Shown one piece after another: positions 54,785 through 63,558 of a stretch of DNA of 64,000 bases. Where the stretch lies: the NCBI GenBank assembly GCA_019057635.1, contig DXJL01000104.1:1-64000 (forward strand). The letters run 5' to 3'. The stretch comes from Candidatus Heimdallarchaeota archaeon. GTDB lineage: Archaea > Asgardarchaeota > Heimdallarchaeia > Hodarchaeales > Hodarchaeaceae. A program made the translations under genes and the position numbers. Numbering within the stretch: the first letter of the stretch is position 1; each line of letters begins with the position of its first letter. A model generated the notes under the pieces. That model ran no database searches, had not been told where the DNA came from, and worked only from the letters and a program-made list of their open reading frames with translations.

Positions 54785-55870
54785 CTAGTTCACATCGATA
54801 ATACCATCGCCAGTGATTGCGAATACTGTTTCATTTTCAGGCAAAAGAGGTGAGTCGGCAATTCGAGCAATCCGGCGTTCACCCTTGGATTTTCGAAGGT
54901 AAACACGAGTCTGACTTGCATGAGCTACAATATGTCCACCAACAGGCAAAGTTGGATCACCAAAAAACATATCTGGTTTAGAATGGACTTGATTAGTGAG
55001 AATGACTGCCATATTTCCGACTTCGGCCATTTTTAGTAATGTATGGATATGTTGATTCAATTTTTGTTGTCTGGTAGCTAATGTTCCTCTGCCGATATAT
55101 TCCGCACGAAAATGTGCAATTAAGGAGTCAACTATGACCAATCCGATTGGCTCTGTTTGGCTATCTTGAGCTGCTTTTTCAGCTAGAACCATTTGATGGT
55201 CACTATTATATGCACGGCCATGCATAATGTTTTTTAAGACTTGTTTGACATCCAAATCACCTTCCCATCTCTTAGTCATATTTAAAATACGTTCAGGCCG
55301 AAACGTACCTTCAGTATCGATATAAATTACTTTTATTGGACCATCAACACGTAATCCTCCTAATTCACGCGGTAGCTGCGCAGCAACACATAATTGATGA
55401 GCTAATTGAGTTTTTCCTGTTCGGAATTCCCCATAAAGTTCAGTAACTGCACCAGTTTCAATCCCACCTCCGAAAAGGTCATCCAACGATGCTGAACCAG
55501 TAGTAATCTTTAACATGTTCCGTCGGCGTTCTAATATTTCATCTGCAGATACAAAGCCGAAATTAAGTGAATCTCTCGCCGCTTGGATAATTTTACTCGA
55601 AGTAGCTTCTCCAAGATTCCCCACTGCAACTAACTGGCCAATACTCACCGTAGCGAGTGATTCCAGTGTTCCAAAACCTGATTCCCTCAGTTTTTTTGCG
55701 GTTGCAGGACCAATACCTGGAAGATCATCAATACTTCCCGTTGATGCTTCATTATTAGTAGCTACATTAGGAACAGAAGTGGAATTTTCTGACATTGTAC
55801 CTTCCAACACACCTTCTTCCTCAACAATTTCATTCTTAGCATTATTTGATTTTTTCTTGCGGGGTGGCAT
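54785..55870 (-). CDS. radA: RadA recombinase
   Basis: This 361-residue archaeal RadA is a strand-exchange ATPase of homologous recombination. An acidic N-terminal tail leads into the HhH domain (IDDLPGIGPATAKKLRESGF, then GFVSADEILERR). The core has Walker A GEFRTGKTQLAHQ, Walker B LVIVDSLIAHF and the L1/L2 region ending QTRVYLRKSKGERRIARIADSP. The N-terminal tail, with a Lys-rich start (PPRKKKSNNAK), is longer than in many archaea. It faces the orc1/cdc6 gene across a 739-bp region. Confidence 0.97.
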   Translation of the reverse strand: MPPRKKKSNNAKNEIVEEEGVLEGTMSENSTSVPNVATNNEASTGSIDDLPGIGPATAKKLRESGFGTLESLATVSIGQLVAVGNLGEATSSKIIQAARDSLNFGFVSADEILERRRNMLKITTGSASLDDLFGGGIETGAVTELYGEFRTGKTQLAHQLCVAAQLPRELGGLRVDGPIKVIYIDTEGTFRPERILNMTKRWEGDLDVKQVLKNIMHGRAYNSDHQMVLAEKAAQDSQTEPIGLVIVDSLIAHFRAEYIGRGTLATRQQKLNQHIHTLLKMAEVGNMAVILTNQVHSKPDMFFGDPTLPVGGHIVAHASQTRVYLRKSKGERRIARIADSPLLPENETVFAITGDGIIDVN

Positions 55871-56609
55871 CCTAAATCACACCGTAGATTTCATATGAGA
55901 TGATAAGACATGATTCACACATCGTTTTAACTAAACAGAGCATATTATCCAAATGATTTTTTGCTTAATCGTAATTCAATGGACTCTACTAGGTAAATCA
56001 AAAAAAATATGTCTGATCTTTGGAAGAGAAGAACAAAGATTTAGTTTCAAGTAGTTATCCCAGCAAGAAATGCGGTAATTACAGGATTTCGTTCATATAT
56101 TTGCAACTCTGCAGTTAAATAGATATTCTGGTTTATTCTTGTCATTTTCGAGGAAGTCACTCTCACTCCAAGAGGTAGTTTTAGAATAAGTCCTTGTTAA
56201 TCACTTTCATTTTACTCTCTATTGAATAACAATTATCTAGAAAAAAGCAAAGAAGAATCTTAGTAATTGTTTTTAGATATCTCATCTGGTGGTTCTGACA
56301 AAAGCTCCGTAAAACTTCGTTGAACTCTATTTACGAAAGAAAATCCAGAAACATCAACACACTACGGGAATTCTCCTGACTCTAAATCACTTATACTTAC
56401 TCCTCAACCATCTATCTGCGGTTAACCCATATTTAGTTACTATTTGATTTTAATAACTGTGTCCTTAAGACTTTTTTACGAAGCGACAATATATTCACTT
56501 AATACCGAATTAAAAGGTAACTTTCTGATTGAACCCGACTTAATTCTGTTCGAGTTGAAAAAGTCAACTACCCCGCGGTAAAGCATTGGGGTTTCCTTGA
56601 GTTGAAAAA
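55871..56609. other. 739-bp intergenic region beside orc1/cdc6: candidate replication origin
   Basis: Archaeal origins usually lie next to orc1/cdc6. This long gene-free region is AT-rich. Immediately before the cdc6 ATG, GAGTTGAAAAA occurs twice (56552-56562 and 56599-56609), a GTTGA/TCAAC inverted pair follows the first copy, and ACCCC...GGGGT encloses GCGGTAAAGCATT. The reverse of GGGGTTTCC (GGAAACCCC) partly resembles the GGAAAC core of known ORB elements. I see no full ORB with certainty. Confidence 0.4.
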
Positions 56610-57893
56610 ATGAATACCAATAAAAATTACTCTTTTTCAGATCTTTTTGGTTCTCATCCAACAGTTTTTCGCGAAGATGATGGTGATGTAAATCAAGGAG
56701 AAAAAGTGTTTACATCTTCATATACACCTCATTCTATCTGGCATCGGGAAGATGAAATGAAAGCCCTTGTTTCATATTTTAAATCTATCATCACAAGTCC
56801 GACTGCTTCTTCAAAGAAAGTAATTCTTTATGGACCAGTGGGGACTGGAAAAACTGTCATCTCCCATGCTTTTGGAACTGAATTGACAACTTATATAGCT
56901 AAAAATCGTGATCATGGAGAGCCGAGATTTAGATATTTTCATATTAATTGTAGGAAGACTAAAACTCCACATCTCATTCTAACAACCATCCTAAGATATC
57001 TAGTGTCAGGATTTCCCTTGAGAGGGTTTAGTGTAGATGAATTATTACGAATGTTCACCCTCTTACTATATGAACAGAACTTAACAGTGCTCCTTGTCTT
57101 AGACGAAATTGATTACCTGTTACCTGAGGAAAGGACTGACTTTCTTTATTCTCTTTCCCGATTAGAAGAATCACCTATTATTAGAGAAGAATTCGAGCTT
57201 TCTCAGGACCGTTTAGAGTCCCGTTTTAATCTTCTCACGATTACTCGGGATAAGAATTTCCGTTATTATTTAGATACTTCCACCGCTTCATCTTTAGGTC
57301 GCAATTATATTACATTTGCCCCATACACTCGGTATCAACTATTCGATATACTAGCAACCCGAGCAGAGCTGGGGCTATGTGAAGATAGTTATAGCGATGA
57401 GCTACTAGATACAGTTGCCAGTCTTGCAGAAGAAAAAGGTGATGCTAGATTTGCTATTGAACTTCTTTGGAGAACTGCAAAAATTTGTGAAGCCGAGGGA
57501 GAAAAAAAACTTAGTACAGAGCATGTTAGACGAGCAGTTGTGGAAGTACTACCAATTGAAAAATCAATAATTGATGATTTAAACACCCACCAAAAACTTG
57601 TGTTGCTCAGTATTGCCCGTCTTCTTTCGGTTTGCAATCAGTCATTTGTAACTACTCTCGAAGTAAAAGGGGAATACGAAAGGGTGTGCGAAGAAGCAAG
57701 TATACGTAGTAGACGGCAAACACAAGTATGGGCATATCTAAAGGATTTAGGTCGACTTGGTTTAATTCAACAAGAAGTGGAAAATCGTCATACTAATGGT
57801 CGGTCTTTAGGACGAATTTCAACCATAAGGATTCGTGACTTACCGACAGAGGAAATTATCACTTCCCTTGGATCTTTGTTGAACGGAGACTAA
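56610..57893 (+). CDS. cdc6: Orc1/Cdc6 replication initiator
   Basis: This 427-residue AAA+ initiator has Walker A YGPVGTGKTVISHAF, Walker B VLLVLDEIDYLL and the AAA+ lid region with RYQLFDILATRAELGL. The C-terminal winged helix starts around LNTHQKLVLLSIARLL and includes RRQTQVWAYLKDLGRLGLI and RTNGR-like turns (RHTNGRSLGRISTIR). It is the archaeal origin-binding helicase loader. Divergent placement from radA and the long upstream spacer agree with an origin here. It ends 11 bp before the convergent phosphate-permease frame. Confidence 0.96.
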   Translation: MNTNKNYSFSDLFGSHPTVFREDDGDVNQGEKVFTSSYTPHSIWHREDEMKALVSYFKSIITSPTASSKKVILYGPVGTGKTVISHAFGTELTTYIAKNRDHGEPRFRYFHINCRKTKTPHLILTTILRYLVSGFPLRGFSVDELLRMFTLLLYEQNLTVLLVLDEIDYLLPEERTDFLYSLSRLEESPIIREEFELSQDRLESRFNLLTITRDKNFRYYLDTSTASSLGRNYITFAPYTRYQLFDILATRAELGLCEDSYSDELLDTVASLAEEKGDARFAIELLWRTAKICEAEGEKKLSTEHVRRAVVEVLPIEKSIIDDLNTHQKLVLLSIARLLSVCNQSFVTTLEVKGEYERVCEEASIRSRRQTQVWAYLKDLGRLGLIQQEVENRHTNGRSLGRISTIRIRDLPTEEIITSLGSLLNGD

Positions 57894-57904
57894 AAGAGAA
57901 GAGG

Positions 57905-59002
57905 TTACATCCCAAAGCTCAATGCAACATATATCCAATCAACGGCAAACCAGATAATTGCTCCAAGTACTGCAGTTACTGGAACGGTGACTACCCAAGA
58001 AATAACAATTGTATTCACCATTTTTCGTTGAATTGGTAATCTTTCAGCCCAACCAACGGCAATCATTGCGGCTATAAGAACATGGGTTCCACTTAATGGA
58101 AAACCAGCCAATGTTCCTATTGTCATAACTAGCGTCACAGCTACCATGGCCGACAAAGCCGAACCTGCATTCATTGAAACGATTTCCTTCGCAACAACTT
58201 TGATAACTTTCCAACCAACCAAGATTAAACCCAAAGCCATCCCCACCCCCCCAATAATCATTAAATATTCAGTAAAGGTTCCAGGAGAGGTACTATCATT
58301 TAGAATCTGTAATGATAAAACTGGGGCGATAGAGTTCGCGACATCATTCCCAGCTCGAGATGCGGAACTCAGTATTAAAAAAAAACTAAGCAGATATGTA
58401 TAAACGCGATCTAAACGTTCTCGCTCGGTCATTTGAAACCCTACCGCTTGTTCCTCATCTATATCCTTTTCTTCAATGTCTTCCAGTTTTTTGGTAAAAT
58501 AAGTCTCCTCGAATCGCTGTAACCAGAACTGAACCGTTGAAGCAGCAAAAAATCCAATTATTGGACTTAAAATCCAGCCTGCAGCAATTTCTGTAAGTTG
58601 CCAATAATCAACTGAGAAAACACCCCATTCTGGGGATTTCAATCCTGCAACTACACATACACCAATTATCGCACCAATCACCTATTGTGTGGTTGAGATA
58701 GGTAAACCCTCAGCTATACTTGTTGATACAAGAACGATTATCATTGCTATCAATATTGAAATTATCATAGGGTCAGTTAAAACACGATTTCCTATCAAAT
58801 CTTTCCCTATTTTCTAGGCAACAGGTGCACCCATAAGAAACGCACCTAGAACACTAAAGATAGCTCCAAGAATTACAGCCGTACGCAATGTAAATACACC
58901 CGAAGCAATACCAGGTGCCATCATTTCATCATTTGTACCTGCAGCAAAAGCTACAGCGAAAGCCATGGCAAGGGCAAAAAGAAAAATGATAACTTCAATC
59001 AA
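57905..59002 (-). pseudogene. PiT-family phosphate permease with two in-frame TAG codons
   Basis: One continuous frame of 366 codons runs from ATG 59002 to 57905, but it contains TAG at 58814-58816 and 58682-58684. The ORF track shows the pieces on either side. Between the TAGs the frame reads KIGKDLIGNRVLTDPMIISI and EGLPISTTQ, clear PiT sequence, so nothing else is broken. The N-terminus has AAGTNDEMMAP (the GANDxxN-like site) and the C-terminal half has SRAGNDVANSIAP and FPLSGTHVLIA. PiT carriers import phosphate with H+ or Na+. Its STTH motif reads STTQ just before the second TAG. Readthrough, a double mutation or assembly errors are all possible. The DUF47 gene is immediately upstream. 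Confidence 0.75.
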
Positions 59003-59011
59003 AGAGCGCCC

Positions 59012-59692
59012 TCATTGCCCATATTTTACTGTCATAACTTGAATATAATCAGATGTTTGTTCAGCTGCTTCTGCAACGACAATCAAACTAACGGATATCT
59101 TATAGCAATAATATGCATCTTTGGCATCATAATCAGGTGAATTTATCCTCCCAAAAATATGGAAATCTAAATCTCGCGCTTCTTCACGGGTACTATCTAC
59201 CTTCCCTGCATATTTTCTTGCCTTCTCGTGATCCGCATCAACATATTTTAGTGCATCTTGTAAAAAATCAGTGCACTGATGTACTTTCTCTGCTAAAATC
59301 GGCATCTCATGGGGAATTCTCTGTGGAAAATCCTCCCGAGCGACAAGCCGACGGATTACTACTTCTGTTTTATTGACAATATTATCCATATGTCGGACTA
59401 ACCGATGTCTATCTTCTGTTGCTTGCGGTAGGTATGCTCCCTTAGAGAAAATAGTGTCTATCAACTCTTCTTTAATGTCGTCGCATCGACGTTCGGCTTT
59501 CACAATTTCATCCTTTAAATGCATAATCTTTGATCGAGCTTCTGGATCTTTCTCATGATTTGACCAAATAATAATTGCATCAGCTAGTTTAGCTGAAGCT
59601 ATTTGTAATTCCTTTGCTAATTGCACAAATAGCTCCTCGCCTCGTTTCCACAGTTTTTTATCTCTTCGAAATAACAAAAATTCACCATCCAC
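59012..59692 (-). CDS. DUF47 (PhoU-like) phosphate transport regulator
   Basis: This 226-residue, all-helical PhoU-like protein has the segments FLLFRRDKKLWKRGEELFVQ, DEIVKAERRCDDIKEELID, TIFSKGAYLPQATEDRHRLV, RHMDNIVNKTEVVIRRLVA and a C-terminal helix with SLIVVAEAAEQTSDYIQ. DUF47 proteins sit next to PiT carriers and are thought to regulate them. The stop is 9 bp before the permease start, so the two form a phosphate-uptake operon, with the regulator first. Confidence 0.9.
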   Translation of the reverse strand: MDGEFLLFRRDKKLWKRGEELFVQLAKELQIASAKLADAIIIWSNHEKDPEARSKIMHLKDEIVKAERRCDDIKEELIDTIFSKGAYLPQATEDRHRLVRHMDNIVNKTEVVIRRLVAREDFPQRIPHEMPILAEKVHQCTDFLQDALKYVDADHEKARKYAGKVDSTREEARDLDFHIFGRINSPDYDAKDAYYCYKISVSLIVVAEAAEQTSDYIQVMTVKYGQ

Positions 59693-59867
59693 TAAGAATG
59701 TCTTTGATAACCATCCTCCAATAATTCATTTATGAATTCCTCGCATTATCCTACAACTAAGTTACATATTCATCTCGGGATATGTTCCATAAATGAAATC
59801 TTTATATCCTCACCTCCAGTTAATTTGGAAATGAAACTATGCTTTCCGCTAGAGGTTTGTTTTCACA

Positions 59868-60836
59868 TTGTCAAAAGAAAAAGAGTTCTTAATTCAAGAT
59901 TTAACAATTGATGATGAGTATGATACAATTTCAGCCAATGCTTCAGTACAAGAAGCGGCATTAAAAATGAAGGAAAAAGGAATTCCGGATTTGGTTGTCC
60001 TTGATGACGATAATATGTATCAGGGCATCATAGCTGATTTTGATATTGTAACTGGCTTGGTTGCAGAAGGGTTATCCGTGGATAAGTCGAAAGTAACCGA
60101 GATTATGTACACAATTGACCCAGTCACAAAAAATACAACAGTATCCGATGCTTTTGCTCGTATGAGAGACTTAGATGTATCAGTCGTTCCTGTTGTAGAA
60201 AATAATGAAGTAATCGGAGTTGCTACGATAACTGATTGCTGGGGATTTTTACCTGAAAAGTATGAAGACCAAAAAGGCCTTATACCTGTTTCTAATCCTC
60301 GATTTGCAAATTATAGTTTTACCATTCTTATGTCGGTGTTATACCTATTTTTCGGGATTTTTGCTCCCCTTATAGGTATTGTTGGTTACCTAAAAGCACC
60401 GATTGCAAGCCAAGGGGGTTTCACAGCCACGTACTATCTTTTTGAGGCTCGAGGAGCTAGTTTTTGGATCCGATATACAGACATCCAAGGTCAATTTAAC
60501 TTTTTATGGCTTTCCCTGTCAATCTTTGGGGTTTTATTTATCGTTCTTGGTCTTGTAAGCATTTATGCAATTTTCCAATGGGCATATGCAGATTATAAGA
60601 TGATTAAAGTCAATCGAAATTGGCATGCTATTGGTACATTATTAGGTCTGTTAGGAATTATAGTAGAATGGCTATTCTTTGTTTCTTTCATTCTGATGGA
60701 TGTCCTACGTGTTTCTAGTACTCAAATTGATTTTGGTGGATTGTTATTCTCAGTTATAGCCATAATTTGTCTACTCGCAGCCGTTTCTCGTGACCTTGTA
60801 TTCCGCGAAACGTCCGCCACACCCGAGGAGGAATAA
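59868..60836 (+). CDS. Two-CBS-domain membrane protein
   Basis: This 322-residue protein has a TTG start. Two CBS domains occupy about residues 1-135 (ISANASVQEAALKMKEKGIP, MYQGIIADFDIVTGLVAEG, TVSDAFARMRDLDVSVVPVV, VIGVATITDCWGFLP). CBS pairs bind adenosine nucleotides and act as energy sensors. Four hydrophobic helices follow (about 152-175, 215-245, 260-285, 292-315). A CBS-sensing tail on an unknown membrane domain suggests a gated channel or regulator. Its stop is 4 bp before the RGG protein's ATG, so they are co-expressed, and perhaps a complex. Confidence 0.8.
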   Translation: MSKEKEFLIQDLTIDDEYDTISANASVQEAALKMKEKGIPDLVVLDDDNMYQGIIADFDIVTGLVAEGLSVDKSKVTEIMYTIDPVTKNTTVSDAFARMRDLDVSVVPVVENNEVIGVATITDCWGFLPEKYEDQKGLIPVSNPRFANYSFTILMSVLYLFFGIFAPLIGIVGYLKAPIASQGGFTATYYLFEARGASFWIRYTDIQGQFNFLWLSLSIFGVLFIVLGLVSIYAIFQWAYADYKMIKVNRNWHAIGTLLGLLGIIVEWLFFVSFILMDVLRVSSTQIDFGGLLFSVIAIICLLAAVSRDLVFRETSATPEEE

Positions 60837-60840
60837 AAAA

Positions 60841-62523
60841 ATGCCTCGTGGTGGTGGTGGATTTCGAGGCGGCGGAGGGGGCGGTTTTCGCGGTGGTGGT
60901 GGGTTTAGAGGTGGAGGTTTCCGAGGTGGAAGCCGAAGCTTCCGAGTAGGCTCAGTAAGAAGCTCAGGACGTCCATTTGGCCGAACTGGTTCTCGTCGAA
61001 CTGTTTCCCGGGCTCCACGATCTCGTCCAGGAAGAAATTATCATCGCAGACGTCATCGACGTTATTGGGGTGGTTATTATCGGCCATGGTATCGTCGATG
61101 GTGGCATTGGAATTGGTGGTGGGGATATCCATACCGAAGATGGTATTATGCACCTGTTTATTGGGGTGGTGGTGCAGTGTTTGGTATCATTGCCCTACTT
61201 GTAATTTTGCCAATAATTGGTATGGCCTTTATTCCTTATCCATTTGCTAGTAGTAATGCAACTGGAACAGTCACATATCAGGATACACAGACTATTTGGT
61301 ATAATGAGTACTGGTATGAACGAGAACCGATGCAAGAAGATCAAATAATCGATTATAGTGTCGAAGCAACGTCTAAGGTGACGTTTTTAATTTGGGATCA
61401 ACCGTTTGAGAATTTACCGCAAGACCAAGACTTATCTGGGAGCTATTCTGAAAGTATAGTTGTTCAGGCTGATCATGACTATGAATACATTGGGTACTTC
61501 TTAAAGCCTGGTTCTGAATTAACCTACCAATTTAACGTGACCTTAGGCGGTGATATCGAATTCTTTGTTGCTGATGCAAATGCCCTTAATCGTTGGAACA
61601 ATTGGGAGACAATAATACCCGAGGATTCCTACACTGGCTCTGAATCCTATGAGAATAACTTTGTGGTTACCTATGCCCAAGATTGGTACTTAGTATGGTA
61701 CAACCCGACGGCTTCACCAATTCAGATAGATTTTGTAGTAGATTATGTTGCCACGGACAATATTGATATCTCTGCAGCTGAGTATTATATTGAAGATGTC
61801 GAGGATCGACAATCTGATACATTTCCTGTGCCCAGAGATGGCACCTGGTATTTCTTCATATATATGAATCCATTTGTCAACTCTGAAGAATCTGTAGACA
61901 TTACTTTTGAGGTTCGGTATAATACAGAAGTGACTTACGAAGACCATTGGAAGGATGCAAGGCCAGTTTTGTTCATTATAGGCTTTATTGTTGTCCTAGT
62001 TCTCATAGTGGCAGTAGTTCAAAGAAAAAGTTCTAAGAAAAGTGCAATTGCAGCAGCCACGAGTACAGGTACATCATCAACACAGACTGCTACAACTACT
62101 ACGGCCCCGTCACCTCAAAAGACTGAGTGTCATCGATGTAAAGCGGTTTATAGACCAAGTGATGTCTTTTGTACAAATTGTGGGGCTAAACTTCATGGGC
62201 GTGACTATGGTACACCTAAAGCGACAACTCCTGCAAATTCTAAATGGTGTAAAAATTGTGGTGATACTTTGAAGTCAGATAGTCGTTTCTGTAAGAATTG
62301 TGGAACACCAGTCGAGCAGAAGTCCGAATCTCACAAATTTTTCCCTGATGAAAGAAAATCTTTCTTTTGTCAATTAGACAATGAGCAGCATCCCTCAACT
62401 GACTCTGCTTACCAATGTGATCAATGTTCACGAATGGTTTGTGCGAATTGTTATGATGACATCGGAAAAACTGGCATCAGAGTTTGCCCCTATTGTAAAG
62501 GAAATCTAAGTAAAGTTCAATGA
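60841..62523 (+). CDS. RGG-repeat membrane protein with C-terminal zinc ribbons
   Basis: From ATG 60841 (ribosome-binding site GAGGAGG 8 nt before) the protein is 560 residues; the track's 60790 start would overlap the previous gene. Residues 1-30 have five RGG boxes. Residues 60-108 are rich in Arg, Trp and Tyr (RRWWHWNWWWGYPYRRW). A membrane helix at 111-133 leads to an extracellular beta-rich domain of about 240 residues; a second helix is near 378 (FIIGFIVVLVLIVAVV). The cytoplasmic tail has zinc ribbons CHRCKAVY...CTNCG and CKNCGDTL...CKNCG, then a cross-brace-like CQLDNEQH...CDQC...CANC...CPYC. I know no family with this order. Confidence 0.8.
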   Translation: MPRGGGGFRGGGGGGFRGGGGFRGGGFRGGSRSFRVGSVRSSGRPFGRTGSRRTVSRAPRSRPGRNYHRRRHRRYWGGYYRPWYRRWWHWNWWWGYPYRRWYYAPVYWGGGAVFGIIALLVILPIIGMAFIPYPFASSNATGTVTYQDTQTIWYNEYWYEREPMQEDQIIDYSVEATSKVTFLIWDQPFENLPQDQDLSGSYSESIVVQADHDYEYIGYFLKPGSELTYQFNVTLGGDIEFFVADANALNRWNNWETIIPEDSYTGSESYENNFVVTYAQDWYLVWYNPTASPIQIDFVVDYVATDNIDISAAEYYIEDVEDRQSDTFPVPRDGTWYFFIYMNPFVNSEESVDITFEVRYNTEVTYEDHWKDARPVLFIIGFIVVLVLIVAVVQRKSSKKSAIAAATSTGTSSTQTATTTTAPSPQKTECHRCKAVYRPSDVFCTNCGAKLHGRDYGTPKATTPANSKWCKNCGDTLKSDSRFCKNCGTPVEQKSESHKFFPDERKSFFCQLDNEQHPSTDSAYQCDQCSRMVCANCYDDIGKTGIRVCPYCKGNLSKVQ

Positions 62524-63512
62524 TTTCCTTTCAAATTCTCTTTTTTCATTTCAGGTATTAAATTGGGGGGTATTAATCCCTTTTCGATTGCAATAATATT
62601 CTCTGCAACCATGATTGCCATTGCTTCACGAGCTTGTTTCGTTGCAGATCCAATATGGGGAGTTAATACTATATTCTTCAATTCGCGCATCTCTTTGGGA
62701 ATTAATGGTTCATTATAGTAGACATCTAGACCCGCACCAGCAATTTTACTTTCACTTAGTGCTTTAATTAGAGCTACTTCATCAATAACCTTCCCGCGCG
62801 ATGTATTAATCAGAAAAGCGTTATTTTTCATCAAATCCAGCTCATTTTCCCCAATAAGGTGATGCGTTTCGTCTGTATATGGTACATGGAGACTTACTAT
62901 ATCACAAGATTCTAATAATTCTTTTAATTTCGGAAGGTATGTCACTTTCATTGATTCGGGTAGATTGTTTGATTTCGAGCGAGAATAATAACAAATTTTC
63001 ATATCAAAACCCGTCCCTCTTTTAGCCACCGCTGAACCAATTCGCCCCATCCCCACGATCCCAAGAGTTTTCCCAGATAATTCATACCCTAGCATGTACT
63101 CAGGTGCCCATCCTGAAAATACAGCTTGTCGACATTCTTGATCCCCTTCAACTATTCTACGTGTAATTGCAAGAATTAAAGCCCAAGTTAGGTCTGCAGT
63201 AGCATTAGTTAAAACATCTGGAGTGTTAGTTACTGGTATACCACATTCAATTGCAACATTGACGTCTATATTATTATAACCGACGGCATAATTCGCAATT
63301 CCCTTCAAATTTGTACAATTTCCTAACAGATTGCTATCTATCCTCACTGATAAAAGAGAGACAAGATAATCAACTGTAGGTAAGATTTTACTCAATTGGA
63401 TATCTGGTGAACTACCAGAATCTAATATAACAACCTCAAAATGGTTCTTTAAAAGTTCTATACCTTTTTTTGGAATTTTATGTGTTAAAAGTACTCGAAT
63501 TTTTCTTTGCAT
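62517..63512 (-). CDS. D-isomer-specific 2-hydroxyacid dehydrogenase
   Basis: This 331-residue protein belongs to the glyoxylate reductase / D-3-phosphoglycerate dehydrogenase family. It has the NAD(P) site GKTLGIVGMGRIGSAVAKRG and the catalytic set Arg in INTSRGKVID, Glu in DVYYNEPLIP and His in LTPHIGSAT. The N-terminal substrate domain has KGIANYAVGYNNID. It reduces a 2-ketoacid such as glyoxylate or hydroxypyruvate, or works in serine synthesis; the shorter length and lack of an ACT domain favour the reductase role. The end overlaps the RGG gene by 7 bp, convergently. Confidence 0.92.
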   Translation of the reverse strand: MQRKIRVLLTHKIPKKGIELLKNHFEVVILDSGSSPDIQLSKILPTVDYLVSLLSVRIDSNLLGNCTNLKGIANYAVGYNNIDVNVAIECGIPVTNTPDVLTNATADLTWALILAITRRIVEGDQECRQAVFSGWAPEYMLGYELSGKTLGIVGMGRIGSAVAKRGTGFDMKICYYSRSKSNNLPESMKVTYLPKLKELLESCDIVSLHVPYTDETHHLIGENELDLMKNNAFLINTSRGKVIDEVALIKALSESKIAGAGLDVYYNEPLIPKEMRELKNIVLTPHIGSATKQAREAMAIMVAENIIAIEKGLIPPNLIPEMKKENLKGNH

Positions 63513-63558
63513 TTCTAATCATCATTTCTCCATTAAGAGTGATAGTTCAGAACGGTTA

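Noticed and set aside
57905-59002. Global reassignment of TAG as an amino acid
   Set aside because: TAG ends many intact genes here (for example at 5915, 11568, 17476, 22849, 25414), so it is a normal stop in this genome.
60905-61250. Several ORFs in both strands over the RGG region
   Set aside because: Gly/Arg/Trp-rich coding DNA has few stops in other frames. The 60841 frame has the ribosome-binding site and the domain content.
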